Shown here: one piece after another, positions 34,694 through 41,990 of the stretch
Position numbering within the stretch: the stretch's first letter is position 1
Layout of the letters: each line of letters begins with the position of its first letter
Source of the DNA: an uncultured Eubacteriales bacterium
Lineage (GTDB): Bacteria > Bacillota > Clostridia > Oscillospirales > Acutalibacteraceae
Direction: 5' to 3'
DNA length: 64,000 nt
Assembly: GCA_934511365.1 (NCBI GenBank)
Contig: CAKSWC010000004.1
Location: 1 to 64,000 of the forward strand
Notes under the pieces: generated by a model
Database searches by the model: none
What the model was told of the DNA's origin: nothing
Seen by the model: only the letters and a program-made list of their open reading frames with translations
Position numbers and translations under genes: made by a program

Positions 34694-35407
34694 ATGATAT
34701 ACGCAGTAATCGCCGCCGGCGGAATCGGCAGCAGAATGGGAAACCTTGAAAAGCCTAAGCAGTATCTGACGCTCAAGGACAAGCCCATCATTGTTCACAC
34801 GGTTGAAAAATTTTATGTCAACAGTGCATTCAAAAAGGTCATCATTCTCTGCCCCGACCAGTGGGTCAGCTACACAAAAAACATTCTTGCAAAGCATCTG
34901 CCTGAAAATGAGCGCGTTCTTGTTCTCAAGGGCGGCTCAACAAGGAACGAGACCATCATGAACGCCGTGAAGTATATTGAAGAGACCGACGGTCTTGACG
35001 AGGAAACCGTTATTGTTACCCATGACGCGGTTCGTCCCTTTGTTTCCGCGCGAATCATTGACGAGAACATTGACGCGGCGCTTGAGTTCGGCGCAACGGA
35101 TACCGTTGTTCCGGCAACGGACACCATTGTTGAAAGCATTGACAAAGAAACAATCAGCTCCATTCCCGACAGAAGCCGCCTCTATCAAGGTCAGACTCCG
35201 CAGGCATTCAAAGCAAAAAAGCTCAAGGAGCTTTATGAAAGTCTTACTGAGGACGAAAAAAACATTCTCACCGACGCCTGCAAAATTTTCAGCATGAAAG
35301 GCTATCCCGTCCACCTCATTCAAGGCGAGGTTCACAACATCAAAATCACCTATCCGTATGACCTCAGAGTTGCAAAAGCCCTCCTTGACGAGGAAATTGC
35401 CGACTGA
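34694..35407 (+). CDS. tarI: Ribitol-5-phosphate cytidylyltransferase
   Basis: 237 residues of the IspD/TarI family. N-terminal nucleotide loop VIAAGGIGSRMG with Lys in EKPKQYL, HDAVRPFV, and SRLYQGQTPQAF. The C-terminal part (HNIKITYPYDLRVAKALL) is nearer TarI than IspD. The next gene is a TarJ-type dehydrogenase, the enzyme that makes ribitol 5-phosphate, which settles the choice: CDP-ribitol supply for wall teichoic acid or capsule. IspD is the alternative. ATG follows GAGGTG. Confidence 0.85.
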   Translation: MIYAVIAAGGIGSRMGNLEKPKQYLTLKDKPIIVHTVEKFYVNSAFKKVIILCPDQWVSYTKNILAKHLPENERVLVLKGGSTRNETIMNAVKYIEETDGLDEETVIVTHDAVRPFVSARIIDENIDAALEFGATDTVVPATDTIVESIDKETISSIPDRSRLYQGQTPQAFKAKKLKELYESLTEDEKNILTDACKIFSMKGYPVHLIQGEVHNIKITYPYDLRVAKALLDEEIAD

Positions 35408-35434
35408 GCGGCATGACACGAAAGGAAAAAAACA

Positions 35435-36460
35435 ATGCTTAATACAGTTTACAGACTGACTCAGCCAAGAAAGATTGAAATTGCTTTCAATGAAATTGAT
35501 ATCTTTTCTCCCGATATTATCGTTAAACCGACCTATCTTTCAATCTGCAACGCCGACCAGAGATACTTTCAGGGTACGCGCGACGCAAAGGTTCTTGCAA
35601 AAAAGCTTCCGATGGCTCTCATTCATGAGGGTATCGGCGAGGTTGTCTATGCTCCGGACGGCTCTTTTAAGCCCGGAGACAGGGTTGTTATGGTTCCCAA
35701 CACGCCTTTTGAAAAGGATGACATCATTGCCGAAAACTATCTGCGCTCAAGCAAGTTCCGCGCAAGCGGCTTTGACGGCTTCATGCAGGAATATGTTCAA
35801 ATTCCGGCCGACCGCCTTGTTCTTCTTCCGGAGAGTATTCCAAGCGAAATTGCCGCTTTCACGGAGATGGTTTCGGTCGGTGTTCACGCAATTTCACGTT
35901 TTGATAAAATTGCCCACAAAAGGCGCAACGTCATTGGCGTTTGGGGCGACGGGAACCTCAGCTATATGACTTGCATCTTCCTCAAAAAGTTCTTTCCGGA
36001 AACAAAGGTTTATGTTTTTGGCGTTGTTCCGAAAAAGCTTGCAGACTTCACCTTTGTTGACGAAACTTTCCTGACAACGGAAATTCCGGACGATATGCAC
36101 ATTGACCACGCATTTGAATGCGTTGGCGGAAACGGCTCTCAGGTTGCAATTAACCAGATTATCGACTATATCAACCCCGAAGGAACAATTTCAATCCTCG
36201 GCGTTTCCGAGTACCCCGTTCCAATCAACACAAGGATGATTCTTGAAAAGGGGCTGAGGATGTTCGGCAGCAGCCGCAGCGGACGTGTTGACTTTGTCAA
36301 AACCGTTGAGATGTATGACAAGTATCCGGAAATTATTGAATATCTCTCCCACATGGTTGGCGTTGTTAAAACCGTTCGCTCAATCAAGGACATGACAGAA
36401 GCTTTTGAACTTGACACAAAGAAAGCTTTCGGAAAGACCGTCATGAAGTGGGAAAAGTAA
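35435..36460 (+). CDS. tarJ: Ribulose-5-phosphate reductase (zinc-type alcohol dehydrogenase fold)
   Basis: 341 residues. Catalytic Zn Cys in SICNADQRYF, HEGIGEVVYAPDG (HE-G), GDRVVMVPN, and a Rossmann region GVWGDGNLSYMTCIF. The structural Zn cysteines of many alcohol dehydrogenases are absent, as in TarJ. It reduces ribulose 5-phosphate with NADPH to ribitol 5-phosphate for TarI. It starts 27 bp after tarI. No TarL/TarK polymerase or glycosyltransferase is near. Ended by a bidirectional terminator. Confidence 0.9.
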   Translation: MLNTVYRLTQPRKIEIAFNEIDIFSPDIIVKPTYLSICNADQRYFQGTRDAKVLAKKLPMALIHEGIGEVVYAPDGSFKPGDRVVMVPNTPFEKDDIIAENYLRSSKFRASGFDGFMQEYVQIPADRLVLLPESIPSEIAAFTEMVSVGVHAISRFDKIAHKRRNVIGVWGDGNLSYMTCIFLKKFFPETKVYVFGVVPKKLADFTFVDETFLTTEIPDDMHIDHAFECVGGNGSQVAINQIIDYINPEGTISILGVSEYPVPINTRMILEKGLRMFGSSRSGRVDFVKTVEMYDKYPEIIEYLSHMVGVVKTVRSIKDMTEAFELDTKKAFGKTVMKWEK

Positions 36461-36483
36461 TATAAACACCGATTGATTCAATC

Positions 36484-36525
36484 AAAAAAGCGGTGCGTCC
36501 TGTTCGGGCGCACCGCAAAATTTTT
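36484..36525. terminator. Bidirectional terminator (tarJ / Cys-rich protein)
   Basis: GCGGTGCG (36490-36497) pairs with CGCACCGC (36509-36516). It has AAAAAA on the left and TTTTT after a short gap on the right, so it can end both convergent genes. Confidence 0.88.
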
Positions 36526-36533
36526 ATATCCGG

Positions 36534-38534
36534 TTATTTTGTCCAATGCTTGATTCCGCAAGCGCAGTCCTGTTCAATGCCAAGGAACTTGCAAATTGGG
36601 CAAAGGATGTTTTTCCACAGCCAGCCGACAAAGCCCTCCTTATGGCACATACAGCCGCACTGATGGCTCGGCTGCGGTTTTTCAACAACCGTTCCGCAGT
36701 GATCGCAGAAGCCGTCATTATCAAGATCCTTATGTCCGCCGAGGTTCGGAATTTCCTTGGCCTCCTGAATGACCTCGTTGCACCTTGAGCAGAAAATCTT
36801 ATCGGTCAGGCCGTCCTCGGTGCAGGTTGCATCTCTGCCGTATTCGGTGACGAGAACGTGACCGAGAGGAGCAAGCTGAACCTGAGGCTCAACGGTTTTG
36901 CAGCGCAGGCACGTTTTTTCATCGGAAATGCCATTTTCGGTGCAGGTTGCCGGAGTACCCTCTTTGGTAACTTTCCAATCGTGGTCAAGAGCGGGGACAA
37001 CCTCCTGAGGAACGGTTACGGTTTCGCAAACAGAGCACCTTTTGCCCTCCTTGAGGCCGGTTTCGGTGCAGGTTGCAGGAACGGCAGGAATAACAACTTC
37101 GGTGTGGGGAATCATGGGAACAACTTCCTGCTCAACAACCGTATGGCAAACCGAGCAGGTGTAGCCCTCGGTGAGACCGGTTGCGGTGCAGGTGGGTTCA
37201 ACCGCCGTCTTAATGTCGGTCTTTGTGTGCGAAAGCTTTTCAATAGTCTCACAGGTAGTGTAATCGCAGCCCTCGCGCTTGCACCTGTAGCCCTCGGTGT
37301 GGCCGGCGGCCAGGCAGGTTGCAGGATCGGCTTCGATTTTCGTGCTCTCATCGGTTTCGTCAATAAGATGACCGAGAGCCGGTTTTTCAACATAGGTTGT
37401 GTACTCGCTGCAGCGCGAGCAGGTTTCATATGCGTCCCAGCCGACTTCGGTGCAGGTGGGAGCCTTTGCATCATGCTGAACCTTGTCGTGGCCGAGTGCT
37501 TCGCCCACAGGATTTTGCGGATCTATAACTTCTCCGCAAACCGCGCAATGGCTTCCGGCGGTTTTTCCGGGCTCGGTGCAGGTTGCCGGTACTGCCGGGT
37601 CAACAACGGGAGTGTGACCTCTGCTGAAAATGGGCTCGGATTTCTTTGTTTCCTCGCATCTTTCGCAACGGTATGAGGGAGTTTTTCCGTCCTTGGTGCA
37701 AGTCGCCGGAATGCCGGGTTCAACCTCAACCCATTTGTGGCCGGCGGGAATGTCCGTGGTTCTTGTTTCTCTGCACACATCGCAAATTTCAGCAAGTACG
37801 CCGTCCTCGGTGCAGGACTTTTCTTTGCTGTTTTTTTCATCTTTAACCCAATGATGGGCCTCGGAGACGATTGAAGGGGCAAAGACGGTATCCTCAACAA
37901 CACTTTCAACGGTGGACTCAGAGCCGTCCATAGCTACCCAGCCCTTGAAATCATAATGGAAGAATTCATCGTTTTTAACTTCTTCGCGGTCGTCAATTCC
38001 GTCTGCAAAGCTCTTTGCTGAAGCGCCGTAAAAGACCTCGGTCTCCTTGTTAGCGTCTTGGCCTTTTTTGTCTATGTAGCTGAAAATCGCCTTGACCTTA
38101 ACATTTTCAATTTTTATGGAGCAGAGGGCGGACTTTACTTCTCCGCAGATGGCTCTCATGCCGAGAGTGATGCTTCCGTCTCTGTCAAGGTCATTGCTTG
38201 AAACATAATTTTTAACCTTGTTGCCGACTTTGATTTCCGGCTTTTCCGTTTTAAAGCTGAAAAGTTCCACCGGAACGTCCGTTTCGTTTTCACCGTTCAA
38301 AAGAACAAGCTCATAGCTGACCGCGCCCTCAATGCCCTCAGCCGTTGCTTCGGGGAGAGTGAGAGTTTCAACATCGGTTTCACTTTTCGGAACAGTGAGC
38401 GAATATCCGCCCGGCTCGGTGTCCCATTTGATTGCGCCCTCGGCGCCGACAAACACAGTGCCAAAGGAACAGAGCATAAGGACGCTCAAAAGAACCGCGA
38501 GTGTTTTTTTAGCATTTTTAATCGCCGTTTTCAT
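36534..38534 (-). CDS. Secreted protein with about nine Cys-rich repeats
   Basis: 666 residues. Signal peptide (TLAVLLSVLMLCSFGTVFVGA), then ~190 residues without recognised domain. From ~residue 215 come about nine repeats of 35-60 residues patterned PATCTEDG-x(5-8)-C-x2-C...GH, each with four well-placed Cys; zinc binding or disulfides are possible. It closes with HKDLDNDGFCDHCG and a Cys/Trp-rich tail (GFVGWLWKNILCPICKFLGI). Such repeats occur in surface proteins of gut Clostridia, function unknown. ATG has AAGGAGGTA upstream; own promoter. Confidence 0.82.
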   Translation of the reverse strand: MKTAIKNAKKTLAVLLSVLMLCSFGTVFVGAEGAIKWDTEPGGYSLTVPKSETDVETLTLPEATAEGIEGAVSYELVLLNGENETDVPVELFSFKTEKPEIKVGNKVKNYVSSNDLDRDGSITLGMRAICGEVKSALCSIKIENVKVKAIFSYIDKKGQDANKETEVFYGASAKSFADGIDDREEVKNDEFFHYDFKGWVAMDGSESTVESVVEDTVFAPSIVSEAHHWVKDEKNSKEKSCTEDGVLAEICDVCRETRTTDIPAGHKWVEVEPGIPATCTKDGKTPSYRCERCEETKKSEPIFSRGHTPVVDPAVPATCTEPGKTAGSHCAVCGEVIDPQNPVGEALGHDKVQHDAKAPTCTEVGWDAYETCSRCSEYTTYVEKPALGHLIDETDESTKIEADPATCLAAGHTEGYRCKREGCDYTTCETIEKLSHTKTDIKTAVEPTCTATGLTEGYTCSVCHTVVEQEVVPMIPHTEVVIPAVPATCTETGLKEGKRCSVCETVTVPQEVVPALDHDWKVTKEGTPATCTENGISDEKTCLRCKTVEPQVQLAPLGHVLVTEYGRDATCTEDGLTDKIFCSRCNEVIQEAKEIPNLGGHKDLDNDGFCDHCGTVVEKPQPSHQCGCMCHKEGFVGWLWKNILCPICKFLGIEQDCACGIKHWTK

Positions 38535-38563
38535 GGAAATACCTCCTTAATGAAGTTACAACA

Positions 38564-38592
38564 ATTATACAATACTCTGTGTAATAAAGCAA
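38564..38592 (-). promoter_or_regulatory. Promoter of Cys-rich protein gene
   Basis: TTGCTT (38592-38587), 17-bp spacer, TATAAT (38569-38564) on the minus strand, 30 bp before the start codon. Confidence 0.85.
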
Positions 38593-38650
38593 GCACTATT
38601 TTCAAATTTTACAAATTTTTAGCCTTTTTTAAAAAAACCGTGTAACACTT

Positions 38651-38694
38651 AAAAAGAAGAACCGCACATCTGCCGTTTTGGCAAAAAATGCGGT
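38651..38694 (-). terminator. Terminator of DtxR-family gene
   Basis: ACCGCA / TGCGGT with an inner GCC/GGC pairing, followed on the minus strand by TCTTCTTTTT. Confidence 0.7.
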
Positions 38695-38715
38695 CTTGGT
38701 TAATTTTGTTTAATT

Positions 38716-39096
38716 TCAGCGTGCCGCGCTCTTATCTCTTTCAATGTGCGCTTTAATTGCATTAAAGGATTCATCACTGATAACGTGTTCCATTTTGCAG
38801 GCATCTTCGAGCGCGATGTCTCTGTTAACGCCGAGGCGAACCAGAATTTCCGTCAAAACGGTGTGGCGCTCATAAATCTTTTCCGCAACACCGCGCCCTT
38901 TGTCTGTCAGGGTGAGATACCCGTTGCCGTCAACGGTGATGTACTCTCCGCTTTTGAGCAGACCAACGGCACGGCTGACGCTCGGCTTTGAAAAGCCCAT
39001 GTAATCCGCAACATCAAGCGAGCGGACATTAGTCTGCTGTTTTGAAAGAATAAGAATCGTTTCAAGATACATTTCTCCCGATTCCTGCAAATGCAT
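38716..39096 (-). CDS. DtxR/MntR-family metal-responsive repressor
   Basis: 126 residues from ATG 39096, preceded by AGGGGGGAT. Winged helix (SLDVADYMGFSKPSVSRAVGLL recognition part, then GYLTLTDKGRGVAEKIYERH) and a dimerisation/metal domain with His, Glu and Cys (LEDACKMEHVISDE). No SH3 domain, so it is the short MntR-like type. It should repress transporter genes when Mn2+ or Fe2+ is high. No transporter is adjacent. Two perfect inverted repeats lie between its promoter and its start codon, suggesting self-control. Confidence 0.9.
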   Translation of the reverse strand: MHLQESGEMYLETILILSKQQTNVRSLDVADYMGFSKPSVSRAVGLLKSGEYITVDGNGYLTLTDKGRGVAEKIYERHTVLTEILVRLGVNRDIALEDACKMEHVISDESFNAIKAHIERDKSAAR

Positions 39097-39109
39097 AACA
39101 ATCCCCCCT

Positions 39110-39128
39110 TTTGCCGGCGTCCGGCAAA
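39110..39128. promoter_or_regulatory. Inverted repeat before DtxR-family gene
   Basis: TTTGCCGG-CGT-CCGGCAAA, perfect 8-bp arms, thirteen bases before the start codon. Its TTTGCC half resembles MntR operator halves. A second repeat, ATTAAAA-N5-TTTTAAT, is at 39130-39148, overlapping the -10 region. Confidence 0.55.
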
Positions 39129-39146
39129 GATTAAAACACCTTTTTA

Positions 39147-39175
39147 ATTGTATCACCGTGTTCCGGAAAAATCAA
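39147..39175 (-). promoter_or_regulatory. Promoter of DtxR-family gene
   Basis: TTGATT (39175-39170), 17-bp spacer, TACAAT (39152-39147) on the minus strand. Confidence 0.8.
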
Positions 39176-39176
39176 G

Positions 39177-40112
39177 TCACGCGGAAACCATTTTTTCCAT
39201 CACGGGCAAAGTGAGCGCAGCGGTATTCTCCGGGTTGTATTCCATCATCATGTGGCCGCCGCTCTGTACGCAGTATACGCTCGTTTGAACGGGTGCAAAA
39301 TCTAAGATATTCTTCAAATTATTTTTGTTTGCAACCAAATCATTTTCTGCGGTAATAATAACAGCCGGGATACTCAGCTCGTGGAGCGCCTCAAGGTCCG
39401 TTCCCCGTGTGTGAGAGGCCATTATTGCCATTCCGGCACCCGTTCCGTTGAGCATGAGCGGAGCGGAAATTTTTGAAACATCATAGCTCTTTGCAAACTT
39501 TATATCTGAAAAGCTGACCGCAACAAGCGGACGGACGAGGCTCGGAAACGGCTTTATAAGTCCGATAATTGCGCCGAAAACGGTCTGCATGACCTTGCTT
39601 TTCATAATTTTTGAAACAACACCCACAGCCTCGGTACTCGTTTGCGGAGCAAAAAGAACAAGCCCCGTCACCTTTTCCGGGTGGTCAAGCGCAATGTTGA
39701 GCGCAATTCCGCCGCCCATTGAATGTCCGCCAACAATCCATTTTCCGCCGTACTGCTCCATCAATGCAAAAATTAGTTCCTCACGCGAGAGGAGAGCGGT
39801 TTTCTCCGTCTCGCGGCTCGAATAGCCGAAATTCGGAACGTCCGGAGTAACAACAAAATAACCTTCCTTTTCATATTGAGAAGCGATACCCTCAAGCGAG
39901 GCGGAGGAAAGCCCAAAGCCGTGGAGCAGCATCACTTTTGCGCGGCAGGAACGGCTGTCGCCATAAGTTCTGTAATGAAGCGAATAATCTCCGCACTCAA
40001 AATACCGACTGTTCTTAAACGGAACGGCGTCACCCACCTGCGCAAAGCAGACGAGCGGAAGAACCGAAAAAATCATCACCAGCGAAAGCAAAAGGCTGAA
40101 AAATCTTTTCAT
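39177..40112 (-). CDS. Secreted alpha/beta hydrolase
   Basis: 311 residues. Signal peptide MKRFFSLLLSLVMIFSVLPL with likely cleavage after CFA. Fold signs: MLLHGFGLSSAS (oxyanion loop), nucleophile elbow GGHSMGGG (Ser), acid in ITAENDLVAN (Asp) and His in SGGHMMMEY, so the triad is complete. A short cap lies between. Probably an extracellular esterase or lipase; the substrate cannot be told. Own promoter upstream, and its stop is next to the DtxR promoter. Confidence 0.87.
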   Translation of the reverse strand: MKRFFSLLLSLVMIFSVLPLVCFAQVGDAVPFKNSRYFECGDYSLHYRTYGDSRSCRAKVMLLHGFGLSSASLEGIASQYEKEGYFVVTPDVPNFGYSSRETEKTALLSREELIFALMEQYGGKWIVGGHSMGGGIALNIALDHPEKVTGLVLFAPQTSTEAVGVVSKIMKSKVMQTVFGAIIGLIKPFPSLVRPLVAVSFSDIKFAKSYDVSKISAPLMLNGTGAGMAIMASHTRGTDLEALHELSIPAVIITAENDLVANKNNLKNILDFAPVQTSVYCVQSGGHMMMEYNPENTAALTLPVMEKMVSA

Positions 40113-40142
40113 AAAGCCGGACTCCTTTCTTCAATATAAATC

Positions 40143-40172
40143 ATTTTATCAAAATTCACCCATGATTGTCAA
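40143..40172 (-). promoter_or_regulatory. Promoter of alpha/beta hydrolase gene
   Basis: TTGACA (40172-40167), 18-bp spacer, TAAAAT (40148-40143) on the minus strand. It begins right after the terminator of the small gene upstream. Confidence 0.85.
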
Positions 40173-40176
40173 TTCC

Positions 40177-40214
40177 AAAAAAACGTCCCCTTTGGCAAAA
40201 AGCAAAAGGGAACG
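40177..40214 (-). terminator. Terminator of 41-aa peptide gene
   Basis: CGTTCCCTTT / AAAGGGGACG (one G-U) followed by seven Ts on the minus strand. Confidence 0.88.
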
Positions 40215-40238
40215 CAGCTTATAAAAGCAAAGCTTAAA

Positions 40239-40364
40239 TTAGTCAAGCGGGCAGCTCTCTTCGGGGCCAAGCGGGGTTTCAATGCCGAAATGGCTCAAGA
40301 AGAGATAAATGTTCTTCCAAAGTGCCTGCCAAAGCTTTTCAAAATCTTCCCATGTGAATTTCAT
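40239..40364 (-). CDS. Small Trp/Phe-rich peptide (41 aa)
   Basis: 41 codons with a near-perfect ribosome site (TGGAGGA, nine bases before ATG), its own consensus promoter and its own terminator, so it is a monocistronic unit. The peptide has an amphipathic aromatic segment (WEDFEKLWQALWKNIYLF) and ends in an acidic tail with one Cys (GPEESCPLD). No signal peptide. The LWKNI...FGIE part resembles the tail of the Cys-rich protein (LWKNI...FLGIE). I recognise no family; signalling peptide, membrane-active peptide or small regulator are all possible. Confidence 0.72.
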   Translation of the reverse strand: MKFTWEDFEKLWQALWKNIYLFLSHFGIETPLGPEESCPLD

Positions 40365-40425
40365 GATAAATATTCCTCCATATAATTTTATTCAAGCGAA
40401 ACGACTCTCACCGTTTCTGATCTTG

Positions 40426-40440
40426 GTGATATGATATCAC
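40426..40440. promoter_or_regulatory. Operator-like palindrome over -10 of 41-aa peptide gene
   Basis: GTGATAT-G-ATATCAC, perfect 7-bp arms, covers the -10 element. A repressor bound here would block transcription. Confidence 0.6.
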
Positions 40441-40459
40441 TAAAAGTTTGAAATGTCAA
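40431..40459 (-). promoter_or_regulatory. Promoter of 41-aa peptide gene
   Basis: TTGACA (40459-40454), 17-bp spacer, TATCAT (40436-40431) on the minus strand. The 5' leader carries a GAAACG/CGTTTC hairpin before the ribosome site. Confidence 0.85.
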
Positions 40460-40572
40460 CAATTTTTTAACAAATTTAGTTGCAAATGGAAAAACATAGA
40501 CTATAACCGGAAGTTGGGGAAGAATCCCGAATTGCAGACCCTCAGCTCTTTAGCCTTCCGGAAACATCCGAA

Positions 40573-40605
40573 CAAAAAAAGATGGCTGCCGTTCGATTGG
40601 CAGCC
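40573..40605 (-). terminator. Terminator of 30-aa peptide gene
   Basis: GGCTGCC / GGCAGCC with an 8-nt loop followed by ATC and a T-run on the minus strand; a T-run also follows on the plus strand. Confidence 0.88.
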
Positions 40606-40623
40606 TCACTTTTTTTTCTTCAA

Positions 40624-40716
40624 TTATTTAAGGTCCGAAAGAATGGTGGCATAAAGGAATTTCCAGATGGCCTTGTAGATAACTTCAAACTTTTCAAAAA
40701 ACGTCTTTGCGTCCAT
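40624..40716 (-). CDS. Small aromatic-rich peptide (30 aa)
   Basis: 30 codons with GAGGGAGG ten bases before the ATG, a consensus promoter ~90 bp upstream and an intrinsic terminator after it. The peptide (start MDAKTFFEKFEVIYKAIW) is a single amphipathic helix of Lys, Glu and aromatics. It lies in tandem with the 41-aa gene and is similar in composition (FEK...W-K), but each has its own promoter and terminator. No family recognised. Confidence 0.68.
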   Translation of the reverse strand: MDAKTFFEKFEVIYKAIWKFLYATILSDLK

Positions 40717-40799
40717 GTGTCTGTCCTCCCTCTTTAATAATTTTCAGCGCTGAAAAAAGCATATTGACGAAAGCCAACAAACCTTAATCATCATTTGGT

Positions 40800-40828
40800 A
40801 TTCTACAACTGATTTTATATAATGTCAA
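40800..40828 (-). promoter_or_regulatory. Promoter of 30-aa peptide gene
   Basis: TTGACA (40828-40823), 17-bp spacer, TAGAAT (40805-40800) on the minus strand. Confidence 0.87.
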
Positions 40829-40910
40829 TAGATTGTTCAAGAAATATTAAAGGTTTAATAATTTTTTATTCTTTTTTATATACAGAATAAACGATTTCCC
40901 TTATGTATGA

Positions 40911-41990
40911 TTATTTTCCGAACGCACGGAACAACGGGAGACAGGAGGAAAAAAAAGTCCGGTAAGAAAAGCAGTAATCCGCATGAACTTTTTGCCGCTT
41001 GCAGCCTTGAGCGCGGCACATTGAAAAGAAGCGGCAGTTTTTGCATTTTTCATCGGCCGCAAGACTTTCGAGGATAAATTCCTGCGCCTTTTTTCCGGTA
41101 AGAGCCGCCTCAACCGAAACGGTTTCAATGTTTCCGAGCAGCCATTCATCAGTGCAAAAAAAGTCGCAAGGATAAAGGTTTCCGTTTCCCTCAACAACAA
41201 GCTGGTGTGTGCAATGGCCGCAAAGGCCACACTGCTCCGGCTTTTCGCCGAGGAACATCCTTACCCAGTTGTCAAAAAGGCGGATACTGACATAATTTCC
41301 GCGGACAAAGTCCTTGACATAGAGATTGAACGTCTTAATAAGAAATTCGGCGTACTGTTTTTCCGTCATGTAAAGTTCGCTTTCGCTTTTATCTCCGAAC
41401 GGCCGCAGACACGGTATGAACTGAAGATACTTAAAGCCGTTATCGCGGAAGTATTTATACACTTTTTCGCACCGTTCTGCGCAAAGGGCAGTGAGAACAA
41501 CAAGAATGTTGAACTCCACCGAATGATTTTTGAGCTTTTCGGCAGCCTTGAGGATTTTAAAATACGCATTGTTCCCTTTTGGATCAACGCGGAAGCGGTT
41601 CCCCTCGCGGTCGCCGTCAAGGCTCAGGCCAACAAGAAATTCATTTTCGCGGAAAAACTCGCACCATTCATCTGTGAGAAGCGTTCCGTTTGTTTGCACC
41701 GAGTAAAAAATCCGTGAGTCTTTTTTATTGCTCTTTTCAACCCAGGAGACAAAAAAGCGGAAATAGTCAAGTCCGGCAAGAAGCGGCTCCCCGCCCTGAA
41801 AGGCAAAAGCAACGCTCTCTCCGTTTGCAAATTCAAGCGCGCTTTTGATGAGCTTTTCCGCCGTCTCTTTCGTCATCATTCCGAACGTGAAAACTTCTCG
41901 GTTTTCCGCAACATCGCAGTAAAAGCAATATCTGCACCTGAGGTTGCAAAGACTCGAGGCCGGTTTTATCATTATTGAAAGCGGCGGCAT
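40911..41990 (-). CDS. Anaerobic sulfatase-maturating radical SAM enzyme
   Basis: 359 residues. Radical SAM CxxxCxxC in CNLRCRYCFYC, and FQGGEPLLAG. The C-terminal SPASM/auxiliary cluster cysteines are in CGLCGHCTHQ, LYPCDFFC and CKNCRFFSMCRAQGC. It oxidises a Cys (or Ser) of a sulfatase to formylglycine in the cytoplasm without oxygen. The sulfatase gene is directly upstream; its stop overlaps this ATG by one base (TAATG), so the enzyme and client are coupled. Confidence 0.95.
   Translation of the reverse strand: MPPLSIMIKPASSLCNLRCRYCFYCDVAENREVFTFGMMTKETAEKLIKSALEFANGESVAFAFQGGEPLLAGLDYFRFFVSWVEKSNKKDSRIFYSVQTNGTLLTDEWCEFFRENEFLVGLSLDGDREGNRFRVDPKGNNAYFKILKAAEKLKNHSVEFNILVVLTALCAERCEKVYKYFRDNGFKYLQFIPCLRPFGDKSESELYMTEKQYAEFLIKTFNLYVKDFVRGNYVSIRLFDNWVRMFLGEKPEQCGLCGHCTHQLVVEGNGNLYPCDFFCTDEWLLGNIETVSVEAALTGKKAQEFILESLAADEKCKNCRFFSMCRAQGCKRQKVHADYCFSYRTFFSSCLPLFRAFGK

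Noticed and set aside
34694..35407. IspD (MEP pathway) for the cytidylyltransferase
   Set aside because: The adjacent TarJ-type reductase and C-terminal sequence favour TarI; ispG at the other end of the window does not bear on this gene.
36534..38534. Repeated GTGCAGGTTGC-like DNA in the Cys-rich gene as a separate repeat element
   Set aside because: It is in frame and codes the PATCTE core of the protein repeats.
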